Of a stretch of DNA of 64,000 nucleotides, positions 48,255 to 60,286 are shown piece by piece (position 1 is the stretch's first letter; every line of letters starts with the position of its first letter). Where the stretch lies: contig JAALGY010000041.1 in NCBI GenBank assembly GCA_032358165.1, positions 2,170,001 to 2,234,000 on the forward strand, read 5' to 3'. The translations under genes were made by a program, and so were the position numbers. Under the pieces are notes generated by a model. It did not search any database and was not told where the DNA came from. It saw nothing but the letters and a program-made list of their open reading frames with translations. The stretch comes from Diplosphaera chodatii (taxonomy: Eukaryota; Chlorophyta; Trebouxiophyceae; Prasiolales; Stichococcaceae).

Positions 48255-50977
48255 ATGAACAGACGTGACAGGCAACAGTGGCTGCCGCAATCCGCGCAGC
48301 TTGAGCATGGCAGCGCAAGGTTGCCGGACTTTACAATGCTGATGGCCGGTTGCTTCGAGGCGGCCAATGACGTCGTTGAAGCAGTTGATAGCCAGGGAGA
48401 TGCAAGCCAATACATGATCCCGCTTAGCACAGGGGTCGTGCAGCTGGTGCCGATGCTGCACCGCCTGCAGGCCAATGCTGCATGGCTACAGACGCCCATC
48501 GCTGTGCAACATCTGGGTGAGCTGACAGGATCTGAATCACAGATATTTGCAGCGACTCAGCTGATAGCTCAATGCTACATGTTGTTGCCACCCGCAAGAT
48601 GTTGCACTAGGGTTCCTGACGGCGCACCGGTCACACTACAGTGGGCAGGGTGCTCTGGGGTCAGGCTATACAATCAACTGAACTACAACCCGTTCGTTCC
48701 ACTCGCAGGTGTGCTGCAGCAGGCTCTTCGTGGGCTGGGCCAACAGGTCAGGCAGCTGGCAATGCGTGGTGCTCCCCCTGCATAGCGTCGCCTGCGTTGC
48801 TTCCTGACAGCCTGCGGAACGCAAGCGGAATTGAACAGGCTGGGGTGCCAGATCATCGAGACTGCCATACGGGAGCTGATGCGCCACGCAGGCCTCGCTC
48901 TGGTGAGTCATGATCAGAGGTGTAAATCATGCACTGCTGCGTGCTCAAGCTACCTATAAAGACGTGGCAGCTCTGCTACTTGAACGTAAAACACTCCCTG
49001 AATAGTTTCAACGTCACACGTGGCAGCATGATGTTTCATGCACCGTGCGAACCTTGAAGCAGCATCCGCTGTGCTTTTGGCAGTGGCAGATTTATGCACT
49101 GTAGGAGACCTCTTGGCACCTAAGCCTTTCAAGTGCGACAGTGGATGCTCTGGCCACTGTCGCACGGTCTCAGCGCATGCAAGAAGTAGGGCACCTTGCA
49201 CATCAGCAGGTGCAACACTCTTGCAGGCTCGTCAGATGCACATGTGATGGACTCGAGCAACAGTCCACGGTAGTGCACATGCTCATCACAGTGCCTCCCA
49301 GATACGGCACAATTCATGCACTCGTGCTGGGCATCCTCAAGCAATCAACAATCTATCGGTGCAGGCAGAAGACGCTGGAGTTCATGGCATGGACGCAATC
49401 TCGATTGGCACTATTGCTGCCATGGTTCAGTGGCTTCACCTTCCCCCCTGTCCTAAGTCAAGGAAGTCAGCTGCTGCGACGCATCCTGCAGTGAATTGTC
49501 ATCGACCATGACTGCACTCATCATTGTATCCTTCGCAGGTGGATGAAATTTTGCAGCAGGATGACACCGTGCAAGTGGCCAAGATGTTGGTCGACATGCG
49601 CACTTGGGCTGCCGAGCTGGCACGTCCAGGACCTGACCTGACTTGGACAGAAAGGAAGCATGCCTGTCAGGTAAAGTATGACAAGGAGCACGGTGCCTAA
49701 ACCGTTGACTGGGCTTGCAACCAGTGACCATGGGCAGGCGGCATAAGAGCTAAAACCATTGACTATCACGCACATGCAGCACCAGTCCTGTCATGGCGCA
49801 GATCATCAGCCTGCTCAGTGCCTTAGCGGCGGACCACAGGCGGTCCGGAGCAGATGACGCTGATCTTGCAGCTGCAGCACAGTCCAGCGACCCTTCGACG
49901 CACTCGCTGGACTGCCACATCTGTCGGCAAGACGCAGCGGTGGCGTCCTGGACACGGATGTCAGAAGTGCGGGTGCATTGCTGGTCTGATGGCGTAACTT
50001 TTCTGGCAACTTGACAGCACAGGTGGGTGCTCAGTGTGAAGTAGGGGCGTCACATACAAGCACTCTATCGGCTTACAGGGCCTGCAGGCGGTTGCGCGCA
50101 GCACATGCGCAAATAACAGCGACGCACCAGTGGGATGCCCACGTCTGCCTGCAATGCAATGCCCGCGGTCTTGCCGCACAGCACTGGCGGCCGCCCGTGT
50201 GAAAGCGCTGGCAGCCTCGACAGCAGGATCCCAGAGGTCGTACATTCGCCGCTCGGCAACCGGCGCTGCCTTGGCCACATACCGCAGCTCCAGCAGCAGC
50301 ACCGCCGCAGCTCGGTGGGCTAATGATCATCAGGCAGTGGCAGACCCTGTGATCGCTGCGATGGTGGGAGCTCAGCACCTCAGCGTCACCGCAGCCATAG
50401 TACTAGCAGATGGCAGCGCCGTTGCATCGCAAGAAGTGTACGAGACTGCCGTGCAGCTGCTGAGGCTCGTTAAGCGAACCCTGACCTCTGATATAAGCTG
50501 TGCAGCTGACAATGTAGCCAACAACAGCCTGATTATGTCTGCTGCAACCTCAGTGCGTGCTGACTGTGGAGTCTTGCATTGACAGCTGAGGTGCTGGAGC
50601 CCCAGGCGGCGTGGTGGCGGCAGCTGCTAGGCGAATGCCAGCTGGGTCTGGCATGTTGTCTAGACGCTCTGGGGCATTACGGGGCAGCCGCCTGTCAATG
50701 CCACCTGGTCATCATAACAGCGGCGGACCTGGCCATCATAACAACAGAGAAAGCTGAGGACCCGCAGAGTCTGCGGGTGGATGCCTACATACTCCGCTTC
50801 AAGGCGCTCTTTTCGGACGGCCAGTACACGCTCGGGAAGCTGGATTTGGACCGTGCACAGGCACACGGCGCAAAGCCCAGGGAGGTCATGCGTGCACTGC
50901 AAGATGCCAACGTGAGGCTGGACGCCAGGTTGCAACGTTCATATAGGACTGCCATACCAGGTCTACACAGTTACTAG
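48255..50977 (+). CDS. Unidentified multi-exon gene, helical C-terminus
   Basis: I do not recognise this protein. A phase-consistent series runs 48255-48516, 48709-48768, 48811-48902, 49365-49490, 49539-49670 and possibly 49780-49842. Further coding-like stretches lie at about 50195-50510, and the last exon is 50584-50977. Landmarks are FEAANDVVEAVDSQGDASQY, AELNRLGCQIIETAIREL, VDEILQQDDTVQVAKMLVDM, and a C-terminal run of amphipathic, TPR-like helices (AAWWRQLLGECQLGLACCLD, VDAYILRFKALFSDGQYT). The region 49780-50170 is rich in Cys/His pairs (CHIC, CLQC) that could belong to a zinc-binding segment, but I could not connect them into one exon chain. Its stop codon overlaps that of the carrier gene on the other strand. 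Confidence 0.45.
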
Positions 50978-52795
50978 GCCACAGTCTGCGCAATGGGTCG
51001 GTAACTGAGCAGGTCCAGTGCCCCCTCATACACTGAAAAGATCACTGCCGAAACTACAAATGCCCTTGTGAGTGTGGCGCTGAGGCCACGCACAAACACG
51101 CCTGCGCCCTCCTCCATGTAGCTCTTCTGTGCACAGTCCACCCAGCTGGTAAACCGTGACTCAGCTGCGCTAGTGGCCTGCGATTCAGGCCATTCATATC
51201 ATGTACTCATTGCATGATACACAGAGCATCAGTATCAGCAACCATAGTGCAGAGTAAACCAAAGGTTCACAGTGCATACGATAGTATGCCACACGGCCAG
51301 TGCACCTGAATTCGGGACTTTAGTACGTCTACGGGGTACACTGACAGCCAGGAGCCGGCGCCCGCCAGGCCCCCTGCAGCACGCACACCAAAGATCGCGT
51401 TCCAGGTGGACAGCAGGGTCGTCCAGACTCGACACGTGTCGGCCACTCTCCAATTTTGCACCTTCAGGATTCGGTTGCAATAAGGTCTGCTCTCGCACCC
51501 GCAACAAAGCTGGCAGCTGGAACTGAGCTGCCGCGGGTTCTGGAGCCTGGATCCAGCGCCTCCCGTGCAGCGTCATAGACGCAGAAGTAGACGCCATGTG
51601 AGGGCGTGTCCCGCACCATGGTCACCCCCAGCCCGCGGTACAGCCCTGCAGTGTGAAAGCTGCCCAGGTTTCGCGGGGTCCTGTTGCTGAATCCGATTGT
51701 TGCAGGGCACCACCGAGAGCCATCCTGGTCTAATCCCACCCTGCACGCTACCTGATGGCCTTGTTCCACGAGCTTGAAAGCATTGATGTTGGATACCTCA
51801 CCCCTGATGCCTTCAGCACGGATGACCCTGCGTAGCAACTGCACGGGCCCAACATACGCAGCGTCTCCATGCACAGTTGTCTGAAGCTGCTGGCGGATTT
51901 TGAGCATCTCCACCGGCGCCACGATGAACGTCTGCACCACACCCGCTGCCATGCCTGCAGTCAATGGAACATGAAGGTCATGATGTAGGACACAAGGTCC
52001 TTGCTTGTGGCGCGGCGCAGAAGCTGGCTGTGCAATGCCAGGCGCAATGCATATACTTGCCACGCAGACAAGTAGCAGGAATGCTTGCGCACACCTGCCA
52101 AAAAGGTCTGCGTGTAGGTGAGCGGTGAGTTGGCAACCCCGCTCTCACACATCAGGTGCCTTGAGGCGATGCCAAAGGCCTGAAAGACTACCGCATTCTG
52201 TGCTGCACAGGCGACCATCCAGTTGATCAGGTTTGGAAACAGAATGCAAAGGCAGCATACACGACTGCACAGTCATGTTGCTCTGTAACCTCACAGCCCT
52301 GCTGCTGCTGTCAACAATCTCCGGTACTGACCAGTACCTCAAACGTGCCTGATGTGCTGAGTTCGTTACAGTCAGTCCTAGGACCTTACCTGAAAGCTGA
52401 TGGTGGCCAGCGGGTAGGTCACGCCCCTGAACAGCGCCGCCGGCCCCTCACGTGCGACTGTGGCACGGAGTGCTGCGCCCGCCGAGCCCCATGGGCATCC
52501 TGGCTGCTGCAGCCGGATGCGCACAGTGTCCAGCGGCTGACCTGCAAGTACTCCTGCTGCACCCGCGATCCCACCTGCGGATGGTTCATAAATGGCGGGT
52601 TGCACCATCTGCCTGAATATGACTACTGCAATCTATGTAACTGCTCGTTGTCTGCAAGGAGATCATCGGACCAGCTCGTCAAAGATCATAGCATGTGAGG
52701 GCGTGGTGCACCAGCACATACGCGCCTGCGATGAAGTCTGCAGCCGCCGGGTGCATCCCTTGTTCTGTGGGGGGTGGCTCAGGGACATCAGTCAT
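50974..52795 (-). CDS. Mitochondrial carrier family protein (carnitine/acylcarnitine carrier-like)
   Basis: Predicted 309 aa, the normal family length. Exons: 52795-52726, 52574-52390, 52197-52095, 51954-51802, 51645-51499, 51373-51306 and 51177-50974. Three carrier repeats each show the Px[DE]xx[KR] signature: GQPLDTVRIRLQ, VAPVEMLKIRQQ and YPVDVLKSRIQ. The last exon (ESRFTSWVDCAQKSYMEEGA, then FVRGLSATLTRAFVVSAVIF) is a typical final helix pair. The substrate is not certain; the repeat pattern resembles acylcarnitine/amino-acid carriers such as plant BOU. The first exon reads MTDVPEPPPTEQGMHP and then ADFIAG. Joining it to the second needs a GC donor at 52725; the alternative is an ATG at 52608 with a poorer first helix. 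Confidence 0.88.
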
Positions 52796-53981
52796 GATAG
52801 TCTAGGCTTCAACGTGATTCAAACCCTTTGTTGCGATCCACAAGAGATCAACAATAAGGTTCAGGTGGCGGGCCGCAGGTGATGCACAAGCAGCGTTGCG
52901 CAATCGAGTCAGATTCGTGCTGTCCTGAATTGATTTTGCCTGGCTTGTGAACCTCTACAATGCCTACAGCTACAGCTCGACAGATCGCGCAGATGTCGAC
53001 GGCGAGCACGTTCCAAGCGTCTGCAATGCTGTGCGTTAGGACAGCAGTAGGATGCGTGCAAGCGGTTGACGGCCAGCATTGACACGTACAGTTCTCATCA
53101 CATGCAGCTGGGCTGCGAGAGCTTGCAGGATGGTCGCGATCGTTGTGCTTGCGGGCATGCAATGCACGGGCCATCTGCAGGGGGTGCAAACAAGTGCCCA
53201 CCCTTTACAAGTGAAGCGCAGCCAAGCGGTTCTACGAATGCGGTGCACACCAACTTCCCATCGTTGGGACGGCTCAGTTTGCTTGTGAAGGCTTGGCGCT
53301 TCGGCGGGCACCACCCTTACGCAGGGCAGCACTGCACGTGGATGCGATCCCCCTTGGAGAAAGCTTGCGCCTGACTCGGCAGCTGGTAAACGTGCAGAGT
53401 GGGGGGACGATAGCATCAGCGTGTGGTATACGTTGGCTTTGCCGCGCAGACACCACCAATCAGGTCGATCCGCCGAGGTGAGAATTTGGTGCCGTTCACC
53501 TTACACATCTTACTGAAGCATTCAGGGGTCATCGTGATAGGCAAGCTGCCTACCTGCAGAGCCTAACAGCGGCAAGGATTGCATACGTGAGTACATGTAT
53601 GAGGCATGTGTCGGAACGGGCGGCAACAAGCTTCAGCAAGGCAGGTCGGCAGGACCAGGCCAGAACATGCGCTGCAGCAAGGCCTGTGTACTGTCAGGCT
53701 ACAATCACGGGCAAACGCCCACGATTCAAGTCCAGCAAACGCTTCAAGTCAGGAAGCCAACACTCGGTGTGCTGTGGGACCATGGCAGTGCACAGAGTCG
53801 CATGCGCCACACACATGCCATAGCAAGCTCACGTTCGGATGTTGCCATCTCATGCAGGCAGGCAGCAGCTTGGCTCCTGTGATATGAGAACACGGCGCTG
53901 AAGGCGCAGCGGCAAGCCAATCGACGTGCCGCACCTCCTGAGCGGCAGGCGCACGGCACGCAGTGGCAGAGGAGCCGCACC
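52796..53981. promoter_or_regulatory. Divergent region: carrier (-) / SAPS gene (+), with a possible extra gene
   Basis: This 1.19 kb separates the two start codons. It is longer than the other divergent regions. A plus-strand frame after the TGA at about 53209 stays open to about 53481 and looks protein-like (see findings), so a small unannotated gene may sit here. Otherwise no features are clear. Confidence 0.4.
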
Positions 53982-56900
53982 ATGTTCTGGCGCGTCAGCG
54001 GCTTTGCGCAGCCCAGCCCCGTGGAGGCGGCCCTCGACCGGCCCAACTGCACGCTGGAGAACCTGCTGGCCGAGGACGACCTCATACAGGTGGGTGTGTA
54101 TGTTTGTCTTGACCATCTTGTTCAGCTTGCAGAGCCCCTTCACAGGTCGGCGGTAGCGAACGAGGGCCCTGGTGGCATGCAGGAGGTGAAGTCGCTGAAC
54201 TCGAGGGTTTTGGAGTTCCTGACCAAGCCGGAGTCCGTGACCGGCCTTGTGCGGCACCTGGTCGCGCCGGCGCCGCCCGATGCCGACCAGCAGCAGCAGC
54301 TGCGGCAGCCCTTTGCAGCGTGCGAGGTGAGCTGTCCCTTATGCACACCTGTCTTTGACGAAGTCATCTGGTGTCAGCTCGCTTGCAAGCCAGTCTGTAT
54401 GCATGTCAATGTGTGGGCGTGGCTGCACGTTGCTGTACTCATGATCAAGCCTGTTTGGGTGCAGGTGCTATGCTGCGAGGTGGAGGGCCTGCTCACGCAG
54501 CTGTTGGGCGATGAGTCGACAATGGACTTGCTCTTCTCCTTGCTGCAGCAGGTGCAGAGCATTCCACTGCCGTCTGGACACAACAGCAACAATGCACACT
54601 GTGCATACCCGTTCATCGTGAGAAGCCACACCTCAAAGTTGCCAACGCATACACTGTGATCTGCAGACGGGCACGCTGGACTGCGTGACTGCGGGCTACT
54701 TTGCGCGTGTGGTTGGCATGCTGCTGTTCCGGCGCACCTCCGATGTCATGGCGTTCCTGCAGGTGGGGCCCAACAGCCTTGCATTGCCAACAACTCTGCT
54801 ATCCTGGCTCCACTTGGCGCACTCTGGTGTCCATCCTTACACCTGATACTGACATCCGCCCTCCGACTTCACACAAGTGCGGCTTTTTGTTCAAGGTCCG
54901 CGCTCCAGCAGACGCACCTGACAGCCTACCGCTCACGTGTTGGGCCACTGTGCTGCAGCGACAGCGGCACCTGCTGCGCCGCCTGGTCGCGCACCTGGAC
55001 ACAGCCAGCATCGCGGAGATCCTGGTGCGCCTGGTGGGCGCCGAGGAGCAGACCGGCATGTACCTGCCGCCCTCCCAGGTGCACCCCTCCCACTGGTGGC
55101 TGGGAGCAGAATGACCCGGCCTACTGCCGCTCCAATGCTGCCTGACACCCTGGAGAATGGGCATGTGTCACCAGCAGGTAGAATGGGCACAGGTGTCGCC
55201 CTGCCTCTGTCAGGCTCAAGGCGCACAAGTCACCGCCGCTGCTGCACATGAATGCGCAGGTGCAGTGGCTCACGGGCACCGACCTCATGCCCCAGCTGCT
55301 CGCGGTGCTGGAGCCCGGGCACTCGGCGGACGCTGCGAAGCACGCCGCGGAGGTGCTGGCGGCGGTGGCGCGGTCCGCGCTCTCGCCGCTCGCGCGCTGC
55401 ATGGCCGAGCCCAAGTTCCTGCAGACCCTGCTGGAGCGCGCCTTCGAGGAGGGCGGGCCCTCCTCCGTGCAGGTGGTCCGCCAACAGCATGCCATCGCTT
55501 GTTGCTCGACAACTTCTGCTGCCAGCGACCCACGACCCATGGAGTTTTGCATCACTGCGTTCACTGGCTGGCGGCCCAGCTCGGGGTCATTGCCAGCTAG
55601 CTTAGTGACTGCGCGGTTTGCGAGCAGGCGCTGGACGTGTGCATCGCGCTGCTGGAGCCGCACCCCAGCGAGCCGCACCACACGCAGCCCAGCAGCCCCG
55701 CTGGCAGCGCTACAGGGCTGGCGATCGGCAGCCCCGGGGCGGGCAGCGGGCTCCTGGGCAGCAGCCCCGGCGGCACATCCCTCAGCGCCAGCAGCGAGCT
55801 CCGGCGCATGTCCGAGGTCACAGCAAAGGTAGGGGTTGCTGCGGCCCACTGACGCTGTAGATGACAGCATCACCCTCGCGTATCTTCACAGCATGCACAC
55901 CGCGAGCTGACGGGGTGCCGCGTGTGTGCGTGCAGAACCTGCAGACGGCAGCGGTGACGGGCATCTCGGACCGGGCCATGCGGCTGCGTGCGATGCTGGA
56001 CGACTCAGCAGCGCCAGCACCACTGGTAAGCCTCCCAGACAACCTGAAGCTTGTGAGTTTCCATCCCCTACCTGCTGCAGCACGGCTTCTGGCGCCCCTC
56101 TGTGGCACCTGCCCCTCACTCGGCAAGTCAGCGGCCTGGCAGTGGGTGAACAGTACCAGTAACAGGTGCACCTATCCCATACAACAGGAGACAGCCTTTG
56201 GCGTGCTGGATCCCCCGCTGGGCAGCGCGCGGCTCAAGGCGGTGGAGATGGTGGCGGCGCTCGCGCGCCTGGGGTCCCCGAGCGCCGAGGAGGCGCTGGT
56301 CCGCGCGGAGCTGCTGCCCCGCTGCATGGCCCTCTTCGTGCAGTACCCCTTCAACAACCTGCTGCACCACCAGGTTGGGAGTGCATGCATGGAGGCTATC
56401 CCATGGGTGCTCATTACAGATGTGGTGCTGAGCTGAGCTGCACACCGGTGTCAGGGCTAGGTGCTCGTGCCACTTGGCTTGTGGCCGTAGACGTCTCTCA
56501 GCTCTGCAACCTTGCACGCGCGCACGGCTGGAAATCAGCCCCTGGCCACCTGCGTCTGAGCTGCAGTCACACCAAGACGGTGCACCGTGCCCATGCTAAC
56601 TGTGCCTGCGCTGCGGACGCACCAGGCGCAGCGCACCGCAACACCCTACACCATAAACCGTTCGCGCAGGTGGCCACCATGCTGATGGGCGTCCTGGAGT
56701 TCGGCAGCTCCACGCTGACGGCGCACACGTTTGGCGCGGCGGGCCTGCTGGGCTGGCTGACGGGGGCGCCGCCGCAGGTGCGCCCGCAGCCGCGCCCCGA
56801 CGACCCGCGCGCCGGCCAGCGCCCCAGCCTCCGTGCAGGTGCGGGCAACAGGAGCAGTTCTGAGCTTGTGATGTTTCCCAGCACAGAGATGGCTGCTATG

Positions 56901-59900
56901 CAGGGTTGCCATAAAAGTTCGAGAGTGAGGCACAGCGTTGGACCACAGTGATGATCGGTGACCAGTTGACAGTCCAGCATATACACTATATAAGAGGAAG
57001 GGTGGACATTCGCCATACCTAGTGGTGGTGTGCTAGCGAGTGCACACTGTGATCCTTTGCTGTGGCGCGCAGGCTATATGGGGCACATCACGTATATTGC
57101 GAACAAGCTGCGGGAGGCGGCGGACCGCTCGCTGTTCGTGTCGCAGCAGCTGGCCGCCAGCAAGGCGTGGGCGGACTTTGCGGCCGGGGCGCTGCAGGTG
57201 CAGATCTGCAGATCAAAGCAATTCGAAACCAAAGCGTGCTTCCCTTTGCCCAAATGCACCTGCAGGCTGTGCTCCCAACAAGGAGTCAAGAGGCACACAC
57301 GCCCCTGTCTTGCCGATGGGCATCCCAATCTCCAGAAGCAACGCATGTCTGCCCACCGCACAACGTCAGCTCGAACTGGTGTTCTGGCATACTATCACGA
57401 GACGCAGGGGTGTACCGGGTGGCAAGGAGTGCCGTCACCTGCACCACTGTGCGTGCAGGCAACGAGCAGTGCAGAACCTGAGGCTCAGCTTAGAGTTGCG
57501 TACTACCATACGCACGCACATCTGCGTGCTGCTGCCTGCAGGAGCGTAACACGCTGGAAAATGTGCAGAAGTGGGCGTGCGGGCGCCCCGCCCCCTCCGA
57601 GCTGGCGACCATCGCGGACGCGCCTGACGAGTCGGGCCTCATGGACCTAGACCCAGGTGCGCATGCCCCATCGGTGTTCTGCACCACGCAGTGACTGCTT
57701 GATGGGACGCTGCACAACAACTTGCGTTGGTGATCTGAATTCGCAGCACAGCTTCGGTCTGCCAGTGGCGTCAAATGCATGCCAGCTGCATGCTCACAGA
57801 ACATCTGACCAGTGCACCTGCAGGGCCAGCAGGCAGCCTGGATTCCCCACCAGACAGCGACGGCGGCAACAGCCCCACGGCAGACGGCGCCGGGCAGCGC
57901 TACTTCCACGATGCAGCAGGCGATGACGAGGTCAGTGAACTCCACTTGCAGTTGGCGTGCATGTGCAAGAATTAGTGGTGGGCAACAGTCGCAGGCAGGC
58001 TAGCCTATCTAGCTGTATGTGACAGTAGTACAGCCGTGCACACATGACCAGTCACAGCACAGCTGTTCAAGAAGGTAAAGTGATCCACCTTCTGATGACA
58101 ACTACTGGTGTCGTGCTGTGGGTGCAGGACGACCCTGTGTTCAGGGACGCCTCAGATGCGCTGGACGCCCTGCGCCTTAACCCGCATGTCCTGCCAGTGG
58201 CCGCTCAGCCAGGTGCTGGTCGCCAGGCAACCCTCTACATGCTGCGCCAGCGCCTGCCGTTGCCAGACCAGGTCCTGTGATCTGCACAAGGTTTGCCCGC
58301 CAGTGTGCTCGCTGGGTTGACGGTGTGTGTGCTGATGGTGCGTGCCATCATGGTGTGCAGGGCGCGGCAGCGACAGCAGCGATGACAGCAGCGAGGGCAG
58401 CAACGGCAGCGGCAGCGGCAGCCCGCCGCCGCCGCCACACACCGGCGCTGGCTCCGATGCCCTGGCCCGCAGCCTCGGTAGGCTACGCTGAGCATTCGCA
58501 AAACGACCACGCTCCCTGCGTGCTTGTCGGTGCTCCTCTTGCCTCGTGGAGACGGGCAGGACTGCGTCCCCCCATTGTGTTTGTACTGACTGGTCGTCAG
58601 CCCAACTGCGACTCACATTGGTCAGCGTGTCAGCAGAAGCGTCGGACTGCAAGCTGCTCGACAGCAGCACCAACAGCCCAGCGCCTGGCTTGCACAGATG
58701 CGGAGGGCGAGAGCGGGGTGCTGGTGGTCACCTCCGACGAGGAGGAGCTGCTGCTGGAGGACGACGCCGTGGTGGTGGGCGTGCCCAAGGCCGTGGCGCC
58801 GCCGGCGGCGACCACAGATGCCGCGGCCGCAATGCCGCCAGCGGCGTCGCAAACACCGCTGCCCCCGCCGCCGGCTGCAGAGGTGCTCACACTCTAGCGC
58901 CCCTTGCATGGCGATGTTGCAAGGTGGCATGCCCGATGGCACAGTGCGTGCCTCCCTGCGGTGGCCTCGCTGGTGTGGGACCCTGCATGACATCGTGTTC
59001 GTGTGTCACACTCCTGTGTGGTGCTCCAGGCTGTGCTGCCACCCACTGACGAGGCGTCCCCCGACGGCCTGGACCCCACCAAGGCAGTGTCGGCCGCCAC
59101 GCCGCCGCTGGTGCCGCCGCTGGAGGCCGCGGCGGCCGCGGGCGCAGCCGGGGGCGCCACCGGCACACCGTCCCCCGTCTCCGTGGCGGCGGCGGCCGCG
59201 GCCGCCAGCCACGGCAGCGGGTCGCCGCCCTCGGCGCCTGTGTCCATCCCCGCGGGCGCCGGCGCCGACAGCCACGCCGCGGCCGAGGCGGGCGGCGCGG
59301 GCGGCGCCGACGACGAGGCGCTGGTCGGCGCGAGGCCCGGACACAGCGGCGGCACCGTCCCCTCCAGCTCGCCGCTGCACGGCCCCAACCCCACCCACGG
59401 CGCCGAGGCTCTCGGCGGCAAGGACGGCGCCGGCCAGAGCCACAGCCTGCCGCGGGGTGCCGGCAGCGCGCAGCAGTCGGTCGGCGAGCACCCGGCGGCG
59501 TCGAACCCGCACCGTGCGCCCAAGAGCGCTTTCGCCTCCTGGCGGCCCACCTGGCAGGCTGTCGAGGACCAGGCAGCAGCGGCAGCTGCGAGCGCTGCCC
59601 AAGAGTATGTGGCCAAGCAACGAGCAGCCACGGATGGCAGCAGCAGCGGCAGCGGCAGCAGCAGTGGCAGCAATGGGCGGCTGCCTGTGAGTTCCACCTC
59701 GGCTGGTGCTGTGGCCAATGGCCCTGTAGCAGACGGCGATGCGAGCGCAGCCAGTGCTGAGGCAGCCCCAGTCCATGACGTCAAGGCTCAGGCAGACGCG
59801 CCTGCAGACGTTCTGAAGGGGGAGGGTGCCAGCAACGGGACAAGCGAGGCTGACGCGGGGACGAGTGGCGGCAGTGGCGGCATGAAGCCTGTGGCCAGAG

Positions 59901-60286
59901 CACCAGACGGCAGGCCCAAGTTTGCCTGGGGCTCCCTCCAGCTGAAGGTATGACAGTAGCCGGATGTGAAGGCATCGACTTCATCACCATTGTACTTAGG
60001 GCTGTAATTGTGTTGGGGGTACGTCAGGTGACTGCTGCAATGCAGTGGTCCGTGCTGCTAACATGTGCTTCCGCTGACGCAGTAGGTGGCCGAAAAGGAG
60101 GTGGACGGGTTTGCGCGGCACTTTGACGAGGGGGAAGACACTTCCAAGTACGAGGTGGAGGTGCCAGTTGAGTCGGGGGACGCTGCTGAGGCGGCACCAG
60201 GGGCGGCATCGCAGCAGCAGCAGCCTGGCAGCTCAGTTGAGCGCCCATTTGGGAAGGACTATGCAATCCGCTTCCAGTCTGGCTAG
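53982..60286 (+). CDS. PP6 regulatory subunit, SAPS-domain (SIT4-associated) protein
   Basis: Predicted 1088 aa in 18 exons: 53982-54089, 54183-54326, 54465-54551, 54667-54762, 54959-55078, 55260-55472, 55628-55828, 55936-56025, 56188-56373, 56670-56838, 57073-57197, 57542-57656, 57824-57930, 58128-58212, 58361-58477, 58698-58882, 59030-59947, 60086-60286. SAPS proteins direct the PP6/Sit4 phosphatase to substrates. The core (residues 1-550) has MFWRVSGFAQPSPVEAALDR, LENLLAEDDLIQEVKSLN, FAACEVLCCEVEGLL, ASIAEILVRLVGAEEQTG, LGSARLKAVEMVAALARLG and a late AGYMGHITYIANKLREAADR. The rest is low-complexity Ala/Gly/Ser/Pro with an acidic SDEEELLLEDDA patch. The last acceptor is TAG. An open frame continues beyond the stop (see findings). 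Confidence 0.92.

Noticed and set aside
58894..59784. 296- and 256-codon minus-strand ORFs
   Set aside because: They mirror the Ala/Gly/Pro-rich SAPS exon 59030-59947, which is in phase with flanking exons. The minus frames have no recognisable domain.
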